A stretch of 64,000 nt of DNA from Sinosporangium siamense (GCF_016863435.1 NZ_BOOW01000020.1:1-64000), one strand, 5' to 3'; shown: positions 25,517 to 35,573, counted from the stretch's first letter. Notes: generated from the letters alone by a model not told the origin. Made by a program: numbers and translations.

Positions 25517-26700
25517 TTGCCCGCCTTCTCATACATCGTGACGACGCAGGCGCCACCGAGTCCGAGGTTGTGTTGCAGTGCCACCGCCGCGCCCTCGACC
25601 TGGCGGCCCCCGGCCTCGCCGCGCAACTGCCAGGTGAGCTCGGCGCACTGCGCCAGGCCGGTCGCGCCCAGCGGATGCCCCTTGGCCAGCAGGCCACCCG
25701 AGGGATTGGTGACGATGCGGCCGCCGTAGGTGTTCTGACCGTCGGCGACGAACTTCTCCGCCTCCCCTTCGGGGACCAGGCGCAGCGCCTCGTAGGAGAT
25801 GACCTCGTTGGTGGCGAAGCAGTCGTGCAGCTCGGCGACCTGAACGTCCTCCGGCCCGAGGCCGGCCTGCCGGTAGACCTGGTCGGCGGCGGCGCGGGCC
25901 ATCCCGGCGCCGGCCAGCGTCATCATGCCGCCTTCCGTGAAGGTGCCGGGCACGTCGGTCACCATGGCCTGCGCGCGGATCCGGACGTCACGCCGCAGGC
26001 CGCGGCTACGGGCGAATTCCGCACTGCAGAGCACGGCGGCCGCGGCGCCACAGGTGGGCGGGCAGCACAGGAGGCGGGTCAGCGGCCCGTACACGGCGGG
26101 CGATGCCAGCACCTCCTCCACCGTCAGGGGCTCCCTGAACACGGCGTAGGGATTGGCCGCCGCATGCCGTCGCGCCTTGACCGAGACCTTGGCGAACACC
26201 TCGGGTCCCACGTCGTAGGTGCGCATGTACTCCCGGCCGGCACCGCCGAAGAACCGGGCCGCGAGCGGCACGTCCGGCTCGTGGCCCTGCAGTTCTGCCA
26301 TCGTCTCCTGGCTGCGTGCCATCGGGGAGGGGCGGTCGTCCCAGTGTTCGACCAGCGCTCCGCGGCGCATCTGCTCGAAGCCGAGCACCAGCACGCAGTC
26401 CGCGGCGCCACTGGCGATGGCCTGCCGTGCCTGCCAGAGCGCCGTGGAGCCGGTCGCGCAGTTGTTGTTGACGTTGACGATCGGTATCCCGCTCTGCCCC
26501 AGTCCGTATAAAGCCGCCTGGCCGGAGGTGGAATCTCCGTAGACGTAGCCGGCGTAGGCCTGGTGAACCTCGGCGTACTCGACGCCGGCGTCCTCCAGCG
26601 CGGCCCTGGCGGCCCGCTCGCCCATCACGGCGTAGGGCTCTTCGCGACCGGGTTTGGTGAACGGGATCATCCCGACGCCCACCACATAGACACTGCTCAC
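25513..26700 (-). CDS. Thiolase family protein, SCP-x/lipid-transfer type
   Basis: A 395-residue thiolase-fold protein. The active Cys81 lies in NNNCATGSTAL, and the C-terminal active sites are LHDCFATNE and KGHPLGATGLAQ. This branch includes SCP-x thiolases and the Ltp-type aldolases that release propionyl-CoA from steroid side chains. It is the first gene of the eight-gene minus-strand operon, with the operator at 26731 just before it. I cannot decide between thiolase and retro-aldolase activity from sequence. Confidence 0.87.
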   Translation of the reverse strand: MSSVYVVGVGMIPFTKPGREEPYAVMGERAARAALEDAGVEYAEVHQAYAGYVYGDSTSGQAALYGLGQSGIPIVNVNNNCATGSTALWQARQAIASGAADCVLVLGFEQMRRGALVEHWDDRPSPMARSQETMAELQGHEPDVPLAARFFGGAGREYMRTYDVGPEVFAKVSVKARRHAAANPYAVFREPLTVEEVLASPAVYGPLTRLLCCPPTCGAAAAVLCSAEFARSRGLRRDVRIRAQAMVTDVPGTFTEGGMMTLAGAGMARAAADQVYRQAGLGPEDVQVAELHDCFATNEVISYEALRLVPEGEAEKFVADGQNTYGGRIVTNPSGGLLAKGHPLGATGLAQCAELTWQLRGEAGGRQVEGAAVALQHNLGLGGACVVTMYEKAGK

Positions 26701-26879
26701 CTCGGGCCCTCCAACGTTCGATCGACATCTACTTAGCGGTCGATAAATAGAGACTGTAGAAAGCCGCCCGTCGCCGCGTCAACCCTTAATAGATGCGCTT
26801 TGACAGTGCGAATACCCGACTTCTATGGTCGAGTTATATCGACCGCTAAGTCAGTGATCTTGAACGAAGGGACCCTACT
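26701..26879. promoter_or_regulatory. Divergent promoter region with two matched operators
   Basis: ACTTAGCGGTCGATAAAT at 26731-26748 and, inverted, TTATATCGACCGCTAAGT at 26834-26851 agree in 16 of 18 bases. Each flanks one of the two divergent transcription units, so one regulator probably controls both. A third copy lies at 33661-33678. Confidence 0.8.
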
Positions 26880-28070
26880 ATGACCAACGCAGTCATCGTC
26901 GACGTGATACGCACGGCGTCCGGTCGCGGCAAGCCGGGCGGGGCGCTGTCGGGCATCCACCCCGCCGACCTGCTCGGGCGAATGCTGAGCGCGCTCATGC
27001 AACGGAACGAGGTCGACCCGGCGATGGTGGACGACGTCATCGCGGGGTGCGTATCCCAGGTCGGCGATCAGTCGGCCAACGTGGCACGCAGCGCCGTACT
27101 CGCCGCGGGGTTTCCGGACGGCGTTCCGGCCACCACGGTCGACCGCCAGTGCGGGTCCAGCCAGCAGGCGCTGCACTTCGCCGCCCAGGGCATCATGGCC
27201 GGGGCCTATGACGTGGTGATCGCGGGCGGGGTCGAGTCGATGAGCCGCGTCCCCATGGGGTCAAGCACGCGGGGCGGAGAGCCCTTCGCCCCGGTGGCCT
27301 CGCGATACGACGGCCGTCTCGTGCCGCAGGGCATCGCGGCCGAGCTGCTGGCCGCGCGGTGGCGGCTCGACCGGCGGCTGCTGGACGAGTATTCCGCGGA
27401 GTCGCACCGCAGAGCCGCCGCATGCGCGGCCGCCGGGGGCTACGACGACGAGATCGTCCCCATCGAGGTGTCCACGGCATCGGGCGAGCGGACCGTCCAC
27501 AGCCGCGACGAGACGATCCGGCCGGCCACAACCACCGAGACCCTGGGCACGCTGCGCCCCTCCTTCGCCGACCCGGCCGCGGAGCACCGCTTTCCGGAGA
27601 TCGACTGGCGCATCACGCCGGGGAACTCCTCCCCGCTCACCGACGGCGCCTCGGCGGCGCTGCTGATGTCGGAAGGGCGGGCACAACAGCTTGGCCTGCG
27701 GCCGCGTGCCAGGTTGCACGCTTTCGCCGTGACCGGAAGCGACCCGGTGCTCATGCTCACCGGTGTCATCCCGGCCACCCACAAGATCCTGGAACGCTCC
27801 GGGCTCAAGATCTCCGACATCGACGCCTTCGAGGTGAACGAGGCGTTCGCGCCGGTGCCGCTGATCTGGCAGGCCGAGTTCGGCGCCGATCCGGCCCGGC
27901 TGAACCCGCGCGGCGGCGCCATCGCGCTCGGCCATCCGCTCGGCGCCAGCGGCACCCGGCTGATGGCCACACTGGTCAACCATCTGGAAAGCACGCGCGG
28001 GCGCTACGGGCTGCAGGTGATGTGCGAAGGCGGCGGGATGGCCAACGCGACCGTCATCGAGCGGCTGTGA
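26880..28070 (+). CDS. Acetyl-CoA acetyltransferase / 3-ketoacyl-CoA thiolase
   Basis: A 396-residue thiolase. Nucleophilic Cys91 lies in DRQCGSSQQA; EVNEAFAPVPL, ALGHPLGASG and MCEGGGMANATV give the remaining active-site residues. It cleaves 3-ketoacyl-CoA with CoA to shorten the chain. The gene starts right after the operator at 26834 and ends with a 17-base overlap with the convergent TetR gene. Confidence 0.92.
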   Translation: MTNAVIVDVIRTASGRGKPGGALSGIHPADLLGRMLSALMQRNEVDPAMVDDVIAGCVSQVGDQSANVARSAVLAAGFPDGVPATTVDRQCGSSQQALHFAAQGIMAGAYDVVIAGGVESMSRVPMGSSTRGGEPFAPVASRYDGRLVPQGIAAELLAARWRLDRRLLDEYSAESHRRAAACAAAGGYDDEIVPIEVSTASGERTVHSRDETIRPATTTETLGTLRPSFADPAAEHRFPEIDWRITPGNSSPLTDGASAALLMSEGRAQQLGLRPRARLHAFAVTGSDPVLMLTGVIPATHKILERSGLKISDIDAFEVNEAFAPVPLIWQAEFGADPARLNPRGGAIALGHPLGASGTRLMATLVNHLESTRGRYGLQVMCEGGGMANATVIERL

Positions 28071-28677
28071 CCCCGGCACGGGCGAGGTTCATCGCGTAAG
28101 AGGCGTATCGGCCGCTGAGCTCGGTCGGCGAGAGGGCACCGCCCGGGCGGTACCACGTCGCGATCGCCTGGCACATGCCCAGGATCGCCCTGGCCACTTC
28201 GGTGACCTCGTCGATCTGGAACACACCGGCGCGCGTGCCGGCGCGAAGAACCTCGATCAGCTTGTCCTCCACCCGCTGGCGATGCCGCCTGTATGCGGCG
28301 AGCGCCGCCGGGTCGAGATAGCGCAACTCGGCTTCGAGGAAGGCCAGCCGGTGCCGCTGGGTCATCTGCAGCGCGATGGCCTCGACGAGGACGGCGAGCT
28401 GGGACGCGGGGTCGTCCGGAGTGTCCCCTAACGCCCGCGCCACGAACTCCGAGAAATCCCGCGCGGCCAGCTCGACGAGGGCGACCATGATCGCCTGCTT
28501 GCTCGCGTAGTGGTAGTAGAGCGCCGGAACCGTCACCCCGACGCGGGAGGCGATGTCGCGCACCGACGCGCCGTGATAGCCCTTCTCGTAGAAGGACTCA
28601 AGGGCGCCGGCCAGCAACGGAGGCAACTCCAGCGGCTCGCGCCGCCGCCAGTCGCCGGCCTGCTCATCGCCGCGCAT
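28054..28677 (-). CDS. TetR-family regulator in the lipid-degradation cluster
   Basis: A 207-residue regulator. N-terminal helix-turn-helix (VRDIASRVGVTVPALYYHYASK) and a C-terminal ligand domain with FLEAELRYLDPAALAAYRRHR are seen. It is a candidate regulator for the shared operator at 26731, 26834 and 33661, together with the TetR at 34866. No such box lies before its own start. It follows the carboxylase gene on the same strand with a 65-base gap and may share its transcript. Confidence 0.85.
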   Translation of the reverse strand: MRGDEQAGDWRRREPLELPPLLAGALESFYEKGYHGASVRDIASRVGVTVPALYYHYASKQAIMVALVELAARDFSEFVARALGDTPDDPASQLAVLVEAIALQMTQRHRLAFLEAELRYLDPAALAAYRRHRQRVEDKLIEVLRAGTRAGVFQIDEVTEVARAILGMCQAIATWYRPGGALSPTELSGRYASYAMNLARAGVTAAR

Positions 28678-28742
28678 AACCCGCCTTCCCCCGAGATTGC
28701 GAGCGTATCAGTCTGCCGGTGAATCCCCGGCGCAACCGGCTC

Positions 28743-31700
28743 TCACCAGGCGTCGAGCGGCCTGCGGCCACGGTTGGCAGATCGGCTCGCCGTGCGCCAC
28801 GCGGCGGTGACCCGGCGCCGCGTCTCGATCGGATCGATGACGTCGTCCACTTCGAACACCGCCGCCACCGACAGGGCTTTGCCGTACTCGTAGAGCTGAG
28901 CGACCAGTTCCTCGAAGCGGCGCTGGCGCGCTCGCGGGTCGGCGATCGCCTCCAGCTCGGCCCGGTAGCCGAGCCGCACCGCGCCCTCCAGTCCCATCCC
29001 GCCGAACTCACCGGTGGGCCACGCCAGGCTGCACACAGGTATGCGCATGCTGCCGCCCGCCATCGCCATGGCGCCGAGTCCGTATGCCTTGCGCAGGGCG
29101 ACGAACGCGATCGGCACCTCCAGATGCGAGGCGGCGATGAACATCCTGCTGAAGTGCCGCACGGTCGCGGTGCGTTCCGACGCCGCCCCGACCATGAAGC
29201 CCGGGGTGTCGCACAGCGACAGCACCGGCAGGTCGTGCGCGTTGCACAGTTGGAGGAAACGCGCGGCCTTGTCCGCCGCGGGCGCGTCGATCGCCCCGCC
29301 TTGATGCATCGGGTTGTTGGCCATGATCCCTGCGGGCATGCCGTCGATCCTGGCCAGCGCGGTGATGACACCGACGCCGAAGGACGGCCGCAGCTCCATG
29401 ACCGAACCGGTGTCCGCGAGCGCCTCCACCACCGCGCGCACGTCATAGGGCCGCAGCCGATCGCCCGGCACCAGATGGCGGAGCAGCCGCTGGTCACCGC
29501 AGTCCCCCGCCTGCTCGCCGCCGCCCACCAGCGCCAGGTAGTGCCGCGCCGCCGCCACCGCCGCCGCCTCGTCCTCGACCAGAACGTCGATCACCCCGCC
29601 CGCCGTCTGGACCGACGGCGGACCGACGTCCTCGGGCCGCAGGGCGCCTAGACCTGCCGCCTCGATCATGGCGGGACCGCCCATGCCGATGCTGGAGTCC
29701 TTCGTGGCGATCACCACGTCGCAGCAGCCGAGGATCGCGGCGTGCCCGGCGAAGCAATAGCCGGACGCGATGCCGACCAGCGGCACCGCGCCGGAGAGCC
29801 GGGCCAGCAGTGCGAAGGCGGGCTCGTCCAGACCGGAGACCGCGCCGTGGTCGGTGTCGCCCGACCGGCCGCCGCCGCCCTCCGCGATCACCACGACGGG
29901 CAGCGACTCGCGCTGCGCGATCCCCAGCATGCGGTCGGTCTTGCGATGGTTGCGCACACCTTGGGTGCCGGCCAGCACCGTGTAGTCGTACGACATCACG
30001 ACGCACCGGCGCCCGCCGATCACCCCGATGCCGGCGACCAGGCCGTCGGCCGGAGTGCGCTCGATCAGTTCGGCCGTGGAGCGGCGCTGCCGCTGCGCGG
30101 CGACGACCAGCGCACCGTATTCGACGAACGTTCCCGGGTCGCAGAGGTCGTCGATGTTCTCGCGGGCGGTGCGGCGGCCCACCGCCCGCCGGGCGGCGAC
30201 GGCACGCGGGCGCGCCTCGTCACGCACCCCGCGGTGCCGGTCGAGCACCTCGGCCAGCTCCGGCCGCACCAGGTCGAGGTCCAGCTCTTCGACGGCGTCC
30301 TGCTGCTCGTCGTCGCCGGTCGCGGCCAGCACCGCCAGCACATCGCCCTGGCGGACCGAGTCACCGAGGGCGACTCGGATCTCCCGGACGGTCCCCGCGC
30401 GGCCGGCCGCGACGACGTGGTGCATCTTCATCGCCTCCAGCACGATCAGGGAGGACGCGGCGCTCACCGCGGCACCCGGCCGGCTTTCCACCGCCACCAC
30501 GGTGGCGTCCACCGGCGCGGTGATCGTCAGGGGCGCGGGCCCGCCGGCTCCGGGATCCGGGTGCGGCTCCTCGTCGACCAGGTCGGCGAGCCGCCGGTCG
30601 ACGAAGTCCGTGGTGAGCCGGCCCGACCGCAGCTCAGGCCGCTGGAGCACGGCGTCGAGCAGGCCGATGTTGGTGTACGGCCCAGCCACGTCGAACTCCC
30701 GCAGCGCGCGGCGTGCCCTCGCCATGACCGTGGTGACGTCGTCACCGGTGACGATCACCTTGGCGAGCAGCGAGTCATACCGGGTGCCCAGCCGATAGCC
30801 GGGATAGCCGTGGGTGTCGACCCGGATCCCCTTGCCCGCGGGGGGCACGAACCGTTCCAGCAGCCCCGCCTGCGGGCGGACCTGCCCGTCCGGCGACACG
30901 GTTTCGGCGTTGACCCGGACCTGCAGCGCGACACCCTCCGGTGCGGGCGGCTCGGCCAGACCCAGCGCGGCGAGCGTGGCGCCGCCGGCGAGCCGCAGCT
31001 GCACGTCGACCAGGTCGACGCCGGTGATCTCCTCGGTCACCGTGTGTTCGACCTGGAGGCGAGGGTTGCACTCAAGAAAGACCCACTCGTCCCCCGCGAC
31101 GAGGAACTCGACGGTGCCCACCCCGCGATAGTGCACCGAGCGGCCGATCGCGGTCGCGGCCTGCAGCAGGCCGTCCCTCACCTTGTCGGGCAGATCCACC
31201 GCGGGGGCGAGCTCCACCAGCTTTTGCCGGCGTCGCTGCACGCTGCAGTCGCGTTCCCACAGGTGGGTCACCGCACCGGTGCCGTCCCCGACGATCTGGA
31301 CCTCGATGTGCCGGGCATCGGTCAGCAGCCGCTCGACATACAGTGCGCCGTCGCCGAACGCGTCTGCCGCTTCGGCGGCGCACCGGGCGAAGACGTCCGC
31401 GAGCAGATCGGGGTCGTGCACCGGCCGCATGCCCCGGCCGCCGCCGCCGGCGAGTGCCTTGACCATGACCGCTCCCCCGGCGCCGAGCTCGGCCAGAAAG
31501 CGGTGCGCCTGCTCGGCCGACACCGGCCCAGGCGTCGCCGCCAGAACCGGGATGCCCAGCTCCTCGGCGTGGCCGCGGGCCCGTGCCTTGTCCCCGAGCA
31601 GCGAGAGCTGCTCCGGCGTCGGGCCGACGAAGGTCAGCCCCGCGCGCTCGCAGGATGCGGCGAAGGCGGCGTTCTCGGCGAGGAAGCCGTATCCGGGGTG

Positions 31701-31979
31701 CACCCGGTCGCACCCGCTGCGCGACGCCACCGCGATCACAGTCTCGGCGTCGAGGTAGGCGGCCGGCCCCGTCCCCGCGAGCGGGTATGCCTCGTCCGCC
31801 CGGCGGACATGGGCGCTGTCGGCGTCGTCCTCGGCGTAGACGGCCACCGTGCGGATGCCCAGGTCGGCGGCAGCACCGAGCACTCGGACGGCGATCTCAC
31901 CGCGATTGGCCACGAGCAGCCCGCCCGTCGTGCCGTGCTCCGGCTCAGGTCTCGCCGCGGCCGCCTGGTTCACCGGCAT
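28743..31979 (-). CDS. Single-chain biotin-dependent acyl-CoA carboxylase (biotin carboxylase-BCCP-carboxyltransferase fusion)
   Basis: A 1078-residue fusion. Order: biotin carboxylase (GGLLVANRGEIAVRV at about 20; ATP-grasp loop KALAGGGGRGMR; FLECNPRLQVEHTVTE), then BCCP with biotinylated Lys in LEAMKMHH at about 516, then carboxyltransferase halves (SYDYTVLAGTQGVRNHRKTD; KAYGLGAMAMAGGS). Such fusions are known as long-chain acyl-CoA carboxylases in actinobacteria. They add CO2 to long or medium acyl-CoA chains. It starts four bases after the CoA ligase stop. Here it may carboxylate a branched enoyl-CoA so that beta-oxidation can pass a methyl branch. Confidence 0.9.
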   Translation of the reverse strand: MPVNQAAAARPEPEHGTTGGLLVANRGEIAVRVLGAAADLGIRTVAVYAEDDADSAHVRRADEAYPLAGTGPAAYLDAETVIAVASRSGCDRVHPGYGFLAENAAFAASCERAGLTFVGPTPEQLSLLGDKARARGHAEELGIPVLAATPGPVSAEQAHRFLAELGAGGAVMVKALAGGGGRGMRPVHDPDLLADVFARCAAEAADAFGDGALYVERLLTDARHIEVQIVGDGTGAVTHLWERDCSVQRRRQKLVELAPAVDLPDKVRDGLLQAATAIGRSVHYRGVGTVEFLVAGDEWVFLECNPRLQVEHTVTEEITGVDLVDVQLRLAGGATLAALGLAEPPAPEGVALQVRVNAETVSPDGQVRPQAGLLERFVPPAGKGIRVDTHGYPGYRLGTRYDSLLAKVIVTGDDVTTVMARARRALREFDVAGPYTNIGLLDAVLQRPELRSGRLTTDFVDRRLADLVDEEPHPDPGAGGPAPLTITAPVDATVVAVESRPGAAVSAASSLIVLEAMKMHHVVAAGRAGTVREIRVALGDSVRQGDVLAVLAATGDDEQQDAVEELDLDLVRPELAEVLDRHRGVRDEARPRAVAARRAVGRRTARENIDDLCDPGTFVEYGALVVAAQRQRRSTAELIERTPADGLVAGIGVIGGRRCVVMSYDYTVLAGTQGVRNHRKTDRMLGIAQRESLPVVVIAEGGGGRSGDTDHGAVSGLDEPAFALLARLSGAVPLVGIASGYCFAGHAAILGCCDVVIATKDSSIGMGGPAMIEAAGLGALRPEDVGPPSVQTAGGVIDVLVEDEAAAVAAARHYLALVGGGEQAGDCGDQRLLRHLVPGDRLRPYDVRAVVEALADTGSVMELRPSFGVGVITALARIDGMPAGIMANNPMHQGGAIDAPAADKAARFLQLCNAHDLPVLSLCDTPGFMVGAASERTATVRHFSRMFIAASHLEVPIAFVALRKAYGLGAMAMAGGSMRIPVCSLAWPTGEFGGMGLEGAVRLGYRAELEAIADPRARQRRFEELVAQLYEYGKALSVAAVFEVDDVIDPIETRRRVTAAWRTASRSANRGRRPLDAW

Positions 31980-31983
31980 CTCC

Positions 31984-33579
31984 TCAGCTCTCCCGCCGCA
32001 CGACGATCCCCGCCGCTTCGCGATCCCAGGTGCCGTCGCCTATGCCGATATCGCGGAGGTGTGCCTTACGCACCTTCTGAGTGGGCGTCTTCGGCAACTC
32101 GGCAACCACGTCGATGTAGCGGGGCACCATGAAATACGGCAGGCGGTCGATCAGGAACTCGGTCAGCGCGACCGGGTCGATCTCCTCGCCCTCGGCCGGG
32201 ACCACGACCGCCATGATGTCGTCCTCGGTCAGCTCGGAGGCCACGGCCACGACCGCGCTTTCCGCCACCGAGGGGTGGTCGTTGATGACCGACTCCACTT
32301 CAAAGCTCGACACGTTCTCGCCCCGGCGGCGCAAGGCGTCTTTGAGCCGGTCGACGAAGTAGTAGCGGCCCTCGTCGTCCCTGCGGAGCACGTCACCGGT
32401 GTGCACCCAGCCGTCGCGCAACACCTTGGCGGTCGTGTCCGGCAGACCGTGATATCCGGCCATGACGGTGTGCGGCACCTCGGGCCGCACGAGCAGCTCG
32501 CCGGCCTCACCGGGCGGCAGATCGCGATCCTGCTCGTCGACGATCCTCAGTTCGTAGCCCGGGCGGCGGAATCCGGACGCCCCGGGAACCACCGAATCCG
32601 GCGGGCCGTACACCACGGCGCCGATCTCGCTCATGCCGTACGCGGTGATGATGTCCACCCCGAACCGCTCACGGAACGCCTGGTAGTCGGCGACCAGGGG
32701 CGCCATGCCCACGATCTGCAGAGGGTTGTCCGCGTCGTCCGGGTGCGGCGGCCGGGCGGCCAGCATCTGCGCCATGGCACCGAGCAGCGCCGTGAACGTG
32801 ATGCCGTGCTCACGCACCAGCGGCCAGAACCGGTTCGGCGAGAACGAAGGCTCCAGCACACAGCTCGCCCGGTGGACCAGCGCCTTGTAGACACCGGACC
32901 ACTGGCCGGACAGGTGGAACACCGGCAGCGTGACCAGGATGCTGTCGAAATCGCGCGGCCGCACCTGGTCCTCACCAGAGGCGTATGTATAAGCGTGAGC
33001 GTGCGACGTCATGACCCCTTTCGAGGCGCCCGTCGTGCCCGAGGTGTACATATAGGCGATCAGCTCCGACGGCCCGACGCGGATGGGCGAAGCCGCAGTG
33101 GCGACGTCGAGCTCCTCGAACGGGACGACCCGGAAGCGCCCCGCCGGCAGCGCGTCGCCCGCGCCGCCGCGCACCACCACCGTGCGCACCGACGTCAGGT
33201 CGCCCGCCACCCGGGCCAGGCGCTCGCAGTATTGATCCTCCAGCAGCAGGATCTCCGCGCCGGAATCGTTGAGGATGTGCGTCAGGAAGCGGCCCTTGTA
33301 GGCGGTGTTCACCGGCACTTCGACCACACCGGTCAGGCTTAGCCCCGACCAGGCGTGGATGGCGTCCATCGAGTTGTCCATCATGAGCGCGACCGGGGCC
33401 TCGCGGCGGGCTCCCGCCGCGGCCAGCCCACCGGCGAACCGCAACGAGCGGTCGAAGCTCTCCGCGAAGGTCCAGCGGCCGGACCGGTCGGTCTGAGCCA
33501 CCTTGTCCGGCACCTCGGCAAGCGCGCGTTCGAACGCGTGGATGAATGTACGCCTCTCCAGCTCCGGCAATGCAGACAT
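31984..33579 (-). CDS. Acyl-CoA synthetase (AMP-forming), CaiC-like
   Basis: A 531-residue adenylate-forming ligase. The AMP-binding loop is YMYTSGTTGASKGVM, the aromatic motif is TAYGMSEIGAVVYG, and GWVHTGDVLRRDDEGRYYF and VDRLKDALRRRGENVS give the hinge. It activates a carboxylic acid as CoA thioester, the entry step of the cluster. An operator copy lies 82 bases before its start, and the divergent gene is the racemase-like CoA transferase. Confidence 0.92.
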   Translation of the reverse strand: MSALPELERRTFIHAFERALAEVPDKVAQTDRSGRWTFAESFDRSLRFAGGLAAAGARREAPVALMMDNSMDAIHAWSGLSLTGVVEVPVNTAYKGRFLTHILNDSGAEILLLEDQYCERLARVAGDLTSVRTVVVRGGAGDALPAGRFRVVPFEELDVATAASPIRVGPSELIAYMYTSGTTGASKGVMTSHAHAYTYASGEDQVRPRDFDSILVTLPVFHLSGQWSGVYKALVHRASCVLEPSFSPNRFWPLVREHGITFTALLGAMAQMLAARPPHPDDADNPLQIVGMAPLVADYQAFRERFGVDIITAYGMSEIGAVVYGPPDSVVPGASGFRRPGYELRIVDEQDRDLPPGEAGELLVRPEVPHTVMAGYHGLPDTTAKVLRDGWVHTGDVLRRDDEGRYYFVDRLKDALRRRGENVSSFEVESVINDHPSVAESAVVAVASELTEDDIMAVVVPAEGEEIDPVALTEFLIDRLPYFMVPRYIDVVAELPKTPTQKVRKAHLRDIGIGDGTWDREAAGIVVRRES

Positions 33580-33660
33580 TGATCCTCCATGACGAGGTTG
33601 CAGGCTTCGGCGAGGTCAGCCCGACGACAAGGGATCGGCGAACCTGGTGCACGTAGGTTA

Positions 33661-33678
33661 CTATATCGACCGCTCAGT
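33661..33678. promoter_or_regulatory. Third copy of the lipid-cluster operator
   Basis: CTATATCGACCGCTCAGT matches the copy at 26834 in 16 of 18 bases. It lies between the divergent CoA ligase and CoA transferase genes. Confidence 0.8.
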
Positions 33679-33720
33679 ACTGTAACGATTAGTCATCGCA
33701 CATCGCCGAGAGGGGTTCTC

Positions 33721-34830
33721 ATGCCAGGAGCGCTGGAGGGGCTTCGCGTCATCGAGCTGGCCGGCATCGGGCCATGTCCACACGCGGCGATGCTTCTGGC
33801 CGACCTCGGCGCAGACGTGGTCCGGCTGGAACGGCCGGCCGCGGATCGGACCGCCGACGCCCGCGACCAGATGCTGCGCAACCGTACGGTGTCCGTCGTC
33901 GACCTGAAGTCCCCCGAGCAGCAGGAAGCCGTGCTCGATCTCGTCGGCAAGGCGGACGTGCTGCTGGAAGGCTTCCGGCCCGGCGTGGCCGAGCGTCTCG
34001 GCGTGGGGCCCGACGCCTGCCTGCGGCGCAACCCCCGCCTCGTCTACGGCAGGATGACCGGCTGGGGACAGGACGGGCCGCTCGCCCAGCGCGCTGGACA
34101 CGACATCAACTACATCTCGCTGACCGGCGCACTGCACGCGATCGGCCGCGCCGGCGAGCGGCCGGTTCCGCCGCTGAACCTGGTCGGCGACTTCGGCGGC
34201 GGCTCACTGTTCCTCGTCTACGGCGTGCTGGCCGCCCTGTGGGAGCGGGAGCGCTCCGGGCGCGGCCAGGTGGTCGACGCGGCGATCGTGGACGGCGTGA
34301 GCGTGCTGCTTCAGCCGATCTGGAGCCTGCGCGCGACCGGCTACTGGTCCGATTCCCGCGCCGACAACCTGCTCGACGGATCCTGGCCGTTCTACGACAC
34401 CTACGAGTGCGCAGACGGCCGTTACGTCGCCGTCGGTGCCATCGAACCGCAGTTCTACGCCGAACTGGTGGCCGGGCTCGGGCTCGCCGGCGAGCCGCTG
34501 CCCGATCAAAACGACCGGTCAGGCTGGCCTCGGCTCCGGGCCCGGTTCACGGCGGTTTTCGCCACCAGGACGAGAGACGAGTGGGCCGCGCACTTCGCCG
34601 GCACCGACGCCTGCGTCACGCCGGTCCTGGAGTTCGGCGAGGTCGCCGAGCACCCGCACATGGCCGCACGGCGCGCCGTGCGGAACATCGGCGGAGTCCG
34701 GCAGGCCGGAGTCGCACCCCACCTGTCCCGTACGGCGGGAGCCGAGCCCGACGAGCCCCCGAGCACCCCGGTGCCGCTCGCGACCGTGGGCGCACGCTGG
34801 TCGGCGCCTGCCGCATCGGCTGCCAGCTAA
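33721..34830 (+). CDS. CaiB/BaiF CoA transferase family, alpha-methylacyl-CoA racemase-like
   Basis: A 369-residue protein. N-terminal [20 protein letters not shown] and [10 protein letters not shown], then [14 protein letters not shown] (catalytic His) and [12 protein letters not shown] (catalytic Asp), match alpha-methylacyl-CoA racemase rather than a plain CoA transferase. The racemase converts (2R)- to (2S)-methylacyl-CoA so that acyl-CoA dehydrogenase can act. This points to a 2-methyl-branched substrate. Start ATG 33721 has GAGAGGGG before it. The gene leads the plus-strand arm with a TetR gene. Confidence 0.88.
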   Translation: MPGALEGLRVIELAGIGPCPHAAMLLADLGADVVRLERPAADRTADARDQMLRNRTVSVVDLKSPEQQEAVLDLVGKADVLLEGFRPGVAERLGVGPDACLRRNPRLVYGRMTGWGQDGPLAQRAGHDINYISLTGALHAIGRAGERPVPPLNLVGDFGGGSLFLVYGVLAALWERERSGRGQVVDAAIVDGVSVLLQPIWSLRATGYWSDSRADNLLDGSWPFYDTYECADGRYVAVGAIEPQFYAELVAGLGLAGEPLPDQNDRSGWPRLRARFTAVFATRTRDEWAAHFAGTDACVTPVLEFGEVAEHPHMAARRAVRNIGGVRQAGVAPHLSRTAGAEPDEPPSTPVPLATVGARWSAPAASAAS

Positions 34831-34838
34831 GCTGCGAG

Positions 34839-34852
34839 TGAACGGTCGCTCA
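34839..34852. promoter_or_regulatory. Palindrome before the TetR gene, related to the cluster operator
   Basis: TGAACGGTCGCTCA is an imperfect palindrome of the form TGA-N-CG-NN-CG-N-TCA, close to the core of the three operators in this cluster. It lies 14 bases before the TetR start and suggests autoregulation. Confidence 0.5.
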
Positions 34853-34865
34853 ACGAAGGTGACTC

Positions 34866-35465
34866 ATGCCACGACAGGCTGATCCACGGAAAAAGCAGCG
34901 CATCCTCAGCATCGCCACGGATTTGTTCGCGGCGAACGGCTACCACGGCACCGGAACGGCCCAGATAGCCGACGCCGCCGGCATCGGTAAGAGCGCTCTT
35001 TACCACCACATCAAGAGCAAGGAGGAGGCCCTCTTCGAGATCAGCCGGCTGCTGCTGGAGGAGCTTGTCCAGGCCGGCGAGCGGATCCACGGAAAGGCGG
35101 GCCCGGCGGACGACAAGCTGCGGCAGCTGAGCCGGGAGCTGATCCGCAACATCGGGGCCAACCTGACCGCGTGGCAAGTGGTCAGCGCGGAGTTCGAGCA
35201 GCTCACCGGCTATCGCAAGCGGATCATCGCCGAGCTCAGGCGCAGTTATGAGAACACATGGCTCACGGTCATCGAATCCGGCACGGCGGCGGGTCTGTTC
35301 CGTGCGCTTGATCCGGTGCAGGCGAAGGCCGTCATCACGATGCACAGCCAGACCTACCTGTGGCTGCGGGCGGACGGCAGGCTGACCCCCGAGGAGATCG
35401 CGGACCGGCTTTGCGAGCTGGTGCTTGACGGAATCCACGCCCGGCCGACGCCGACCGGCACCTGA
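34866..35465 (+). CDS. TetR-family regulator, candidate regulator of the lipid cluster
   Basis: A 199-residue regulator. The helix-turn-helix is IADAAGIGKSALYHHIKSK and the ligand domain follows. The family likeness is to TetR proteins that control fatty-acid and steroid catabolism (KstR2-type). It lies 35 bases behind the racemase-like gene. A palindrome related to the cluster operators overlaps its leader. It is the stronger of the two candidates for binding the repeated ATCGACCGCT sites; ligand probably an acyl-CoA. Confidence 0.87.
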   Translation: MPRQADPRKKQRILSIATDLFAANGYHGTGTAQIADAAGIGKSALYHHIKSKEEALFEISRLLLEELVQAGERIHGKAGPADDKLRQLSRELIRNIGANLTAWQVVSAEFEQLTGYRKRIIAELRRSYENTWLTVIESGTAAGLFRALDPVQAKAVITMHSQTYLWLRADGRLTPEEIADRLCELVLDGIHARPTPTGT

Positions 35466-35531
35466 CCGGCCTGGCGTCGTCGGCGTGCTCACCGTGCTTC
35501 GCCGTACGGTCGTTTCGTGGTCATAGGCGAT

Positions 35532-35573
35532 GGCCGCCCCCGCCCGCCAAGGCCGTGGCGGGCGGGGGTGGCC
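35532..35573 (+). terminator. Very strong terminator after the TetR gene
   Basis: A 17-base-pair GC stem (35532-35548 with 35557-35573, one G-U pair) around an 8-base loop. It ends the plus-strand racemase/TetR unit. The rest of the gap up to the next gene shows nothing clear. Confidence 0.8.
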
